6,105 nucleotides of DNA from Methanocellales archaeon (GTDB taxonomy: Archaea; Halobacteriota; UBA148; JAUWXC01). The translations under genes and the position numbers were made by a program. The stretch spans positions 1 through 6,105 of the forward strand of contig JAUWXC010000047.1 of assembly GCA_030616565.1 (NCBI GenBank). Reading direction: 5' to 3'. How positions within the stretch are numbered: the first letter of the stretch is position 1; each line of letters opens with the position of its first letter. The notes under the pieces were generated by a model, which searched no databases, had not been told where the DNA came from, and saw only the letters and a program-made list of their open reading frames with translations. This document shows positions 4,916 through 6,105 of the stretch, in pieces.

Positions 4916-5877
4916 TGGCTACAGCAATAGCGCATCCCATGCAGGCGCTCGTCAAGTATCACGGTCTTAAAGACTGGGAACTGAGAATACCGTTTCATGA
5001 CAGCATTTCCGTCAACGTTGACGCGCTCTGGACGAAGACGAGCGTTCAATTCGGCGATTTTGAGCGGGATATCATCGAGATAAATGGCCAGCCCGTTCAG
5101 GGAGATGCTTTCCAGCGGTGTCTGGTCGTGGTGAACAGGGTAAGAGAACTGGCTGGCATAGAGGACAGGGTCAAAGTGACGTCTGAAAACAGCCTCGACT
5201 ATGCGGAGGCAAAGGGGCTGGGCTTTTCCTCCTCAGGAGGGGCTGCACTGGCAGCCGCTGCGTTTAAGGCCGCACGTCTCGACGAGAAGCATGGATGGGA
5301 CCTGAGACTGATATCCAGAATTGCAAGAAGGCTCGCGGGCTCTGCTTCCAGAAGCGTCGCAGGGGAGTATGCGCGCTGGTATGCCGGAAAGGACGACGAA
5401 AGTTCCTATGCAGAAAGGATTGCCACCAAATCGGATCTGGACCTTGGCATGGTGGTCGTTCCGCTCCCATCGGATGTCAGGACAGAGGAGGCGCACTCAG
5501 AGGTGATGAGTTCGCCGTTCCTGGAGGCAAGGATCAGGAGCGCCAGCACCAGGGTTGAGGAGATGGAAGCTGCAATCAAGAGCGGTGATCTGGAGAAGGT
5601 TGCATCCCTGGCAGAGGTTGACTCGCTCGAGTTACACGGTCTGACGATGACCGGAAAGCATGGACTTGTCGCATACAAACCGGAGAGCATTCAGGTGATG
5701 GGCGAAATCAGAAAGATGCGCCAGGAAGGCGTTCCCGCCTACTTCTCCATGCAGACCGGCCCCAGCATGTTCATCAACACATATCCGGAACGAATTGATG
5801 AGGTGAAGGAGCGCATAGAAGCGCTTGGGTTGAAGACGATTTCTGCTGGAGTAGGGGGGGAGGTAAAAATAGTGTGA
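4912..5877 (+). CDS. Mevalonate-pathway decarboxylase homologue (phospho-/bisphosphomevalonate decarboxylase family), altered catalytic site
   Basis: A 321-residue GHMP-fold protein resembling archaeal phosphomevalonate decarboxylase (Haloferax type) and mevalonate-3,5-bisphosphate decarboxylase (Thermoplasmatales type), which lead to isopentenyl phosphate in archaeal lipid synthesis. Family features seen: AHPMQALVKYHG with Lys15, the HDSISV motif, the glycine/serine phosphate loop GLGFSSSGGAA (102-112), AGSASRSVAGEYARW with Arg147, and YFSMQTGPSMFIN near the end. In diphosphomevalonate decarboxylase the last motif is F-D-A-G-P-N, whose Asp is catalytic. Here that position is Gln281 (codon CAG at 5752), so neither decarboxylase nor kinase activity can be assumed. 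Mevalonate 3-kinase is less likely because Lys15 is kept. The ATG at 4912 overlaps the hypB TGA; the ATG at 4915 is equally possible. MMATAIAHP matches the family start. TTGATC just upstream is a weak Shine-Dalgarno. Confidence 0.88.
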   Translation: MMATAIAHPMQALVKYHGLKDWELRIPFHDSISVNVDALWTKTSVQFGDFERDIIEINGQPVQGDAFQRCLVVVNRVRELAGIEDRVKVTSENSLDYAEAKGLGFSSSGGAALAAAAFKAARLDEKHGWDLRLISRIARRLAGSASRSVAGEYARWYAGKDDESSYAERIATKSDLDLGMVVVPLPSDVRTEEAHSEVMSSPFLEARIRSASTRVEEMEAAIKSGDLEKVASLAEVDSLELHGLTMTGKHGLVAYKPESIQVMGEIRKMRQEGVPAYFSMQTGPSMFINTYPERIDEVKERIEALGLKTISAGVGGEVKIV

Positions 5878-5889
5878 TTTATAATCACA
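5873..5889. repeat. 17-base palindrome across the decarboxylase stop codon
   Basis: TGTGATT-TAT-AATCACA has perfect 7-base arms and a 3-base centre, and includes the TGA stop (5875-5877). As RNA it could form a tight hairpin, but no T-run follows, so it is a poor terminator. As DNA it looks like a dimer-binding site with a TATA-like core. The function is unknown. Confidence 0.5.
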
Positions 5890-6061
5890 AAACAGTTCGA
5901 GATGTGGGAATGTTAAGCAGAGTCAAACAAAAATGTGCTCATCTTCTATTTATAAAACATTGAAGAAAGGATCGTATAGAGCAAAGTGAATCCCTCCTCC
6001 TTGAAAGGTGGTGCACCTAACCTTTTCTGGTATATGAAGCCACGCCGACATATTTTTATAT
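5878..6061. other. Intergenic region with TATA element and competing hairpins; no clear gene
   Basis: No convincing gene was found here. A plus-strand TATA-like TTTATAAA (5949-5956) could start a transcript near 5980. Downstream, CCTCCTT (5996-6002) can pair with AAGGTGG (6005-6011) with one mismatch. AGGTG (6006-6010) can instead pair with CACCT (6014-6018), and AAAGGT (6004-6009) with ACCTTT (6020-6025). A second AT-rich, promoter-like stretch lies at 6050-6066. A small RNA ending at the T-tracts at 6083-6099 is possible but unproven. The minus strand has one frame open from the right edge to 5950 whose translation is not recognisable. Confidence 0.35.
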
Positions 6062-6105
6062 TTAAGTGCGTCCGCGACGGGGTTTTTTAACCTCTTTTTC
6101 CTTAG
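6062..6105 (-). CDS. Possible C-terminal end of a convergent gene, truncated at the right edge
   Basis: On the minus strand one frame entering from the right edge reads KEKEVKKPRRGRT and then a TAA (6064-6062). Such a charged Lys/Arg-rich end is typical of small archaeal ribosomal or RNA-binding proteins, but 13 residues cannot identify a family. The locally GC-rich stretch 6067-6082 would fit coding sequence. Competing readings are a plus-strand promoter at 6050-6066 with the start beyond the window, or a terminator (T-tracts at 6083-6088 and 6095-6099). Confidence 0.25.
   Translation of the reverse strand, partial: KEKEVKKPRRGRT

Noticed and set aside
5233..5690. Several frames on both strands inside the decarboxylase gene
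   Set aside because: They are shadows of a GC-rich real gene, with Arg/Ser/Cys-rich translations and no upstream signals.
4912..5877. Naming the decarboxylase homologue mevalonate 3-kinase
   Set aside because: Thermoplasma mevalonate 3-kinase, as I recall it, lacks the lysine in the N-terminal motif, while this protein keeps ALVKYHG and looks closer to the phosphomevalonate decarboxylase branch; only the Asp loss points to a kinase.
6011..6037. Short leader peptide from the GTG at 6011 (VHLTFSGI)
   Set aside because: The AGGTG Shine-Dalgarno-like sequence directly abuts the GTG with no spacing, so it would not work, and the frame has only eight codons.
1..6105. CRISPR arrays, tRNA or rRNA genes, insertion sequences, toxin-antitoxin or defence modules
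   Set aside because: No regular direct repeats, cloverleaf-like sequences, transposase motifs or defence-protein motifs were seen on either strand.

Overview
This window is archaeal. The evidence is a TFIIB-type transcription factor (TFB), Gar1 of the H/ACA pseudouridylation complex, SRP19, a DUF211 protein, an archaeal-type decarboxylase of the mevalonate pathway, pilin-like membrane proteins, and AT-rich TATA elements placed about 25 bases before likely starts. From memory, the TFB core reads very like that of Methanosarcina-type euryarchaea. I therefore favour a mesophilic or moderately thermophilic relative of the Methanosarcinia/Syntropharchaeia/Archaeoglobi group, but this was not tested by search.

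Layout. Positions 1-1570 (+) hold two overlapping genes for pilin-like, membrane-anchored surface proteins; the first is cut by the left edge. They converge, with a 10-base gap, on a minus-strand block (3532 down to 1581): a PHP-family metallo-phosphoesterase, then gar1 and tfb, which form a tight pair behind their own promoter. Divergent from the PHP gene, across 71 bases with one near-symmetrical TATA element, is a DUF211 gene (+). It ends one base from the convergent srp19 gene (-). Divergent from srp19 is a plus-strand pair, hypB and a GHMP-fold mevalonate-pathway decarboxylase homologue, joined by an ATGA overlap. The last 228 bases hold no clear complete gene. They contain a palindrome over the decarboxylase stop codon, two TATA-like elements, competing hairpins, T-tracts and possibly the end of a convergent gene.

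How the parts relate. The middle is housekeeping: transcription initiation (TFB), RNA-guided pseudouridylation (Gar1) and protein targeting (SRP19). HypB points to a nickel-dependent [NiFe] hydrogenase in the organism. The decarboxylase homologue points to isoprenoid lipid synthesis through a phosphomevalonate or bisphosphomevalonate branch.

The most notable observation is in that last protein. The lysine and arginine of the family active site are kept, but the catalytic aspartate is replaced by glutamine (residue 281), so its real reaction is uncertain. Other points worth a look are a large insertion in the pilin-like protein, palindromes in the hypB/srp19 promoter region and at the decarboxylase 3' end, and a three-residue periodic charged extension on TFB. 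I found no CRISPR array, tRNA, rRNA, transposon or phage element, and no convincing multi-gene system of a new kind.
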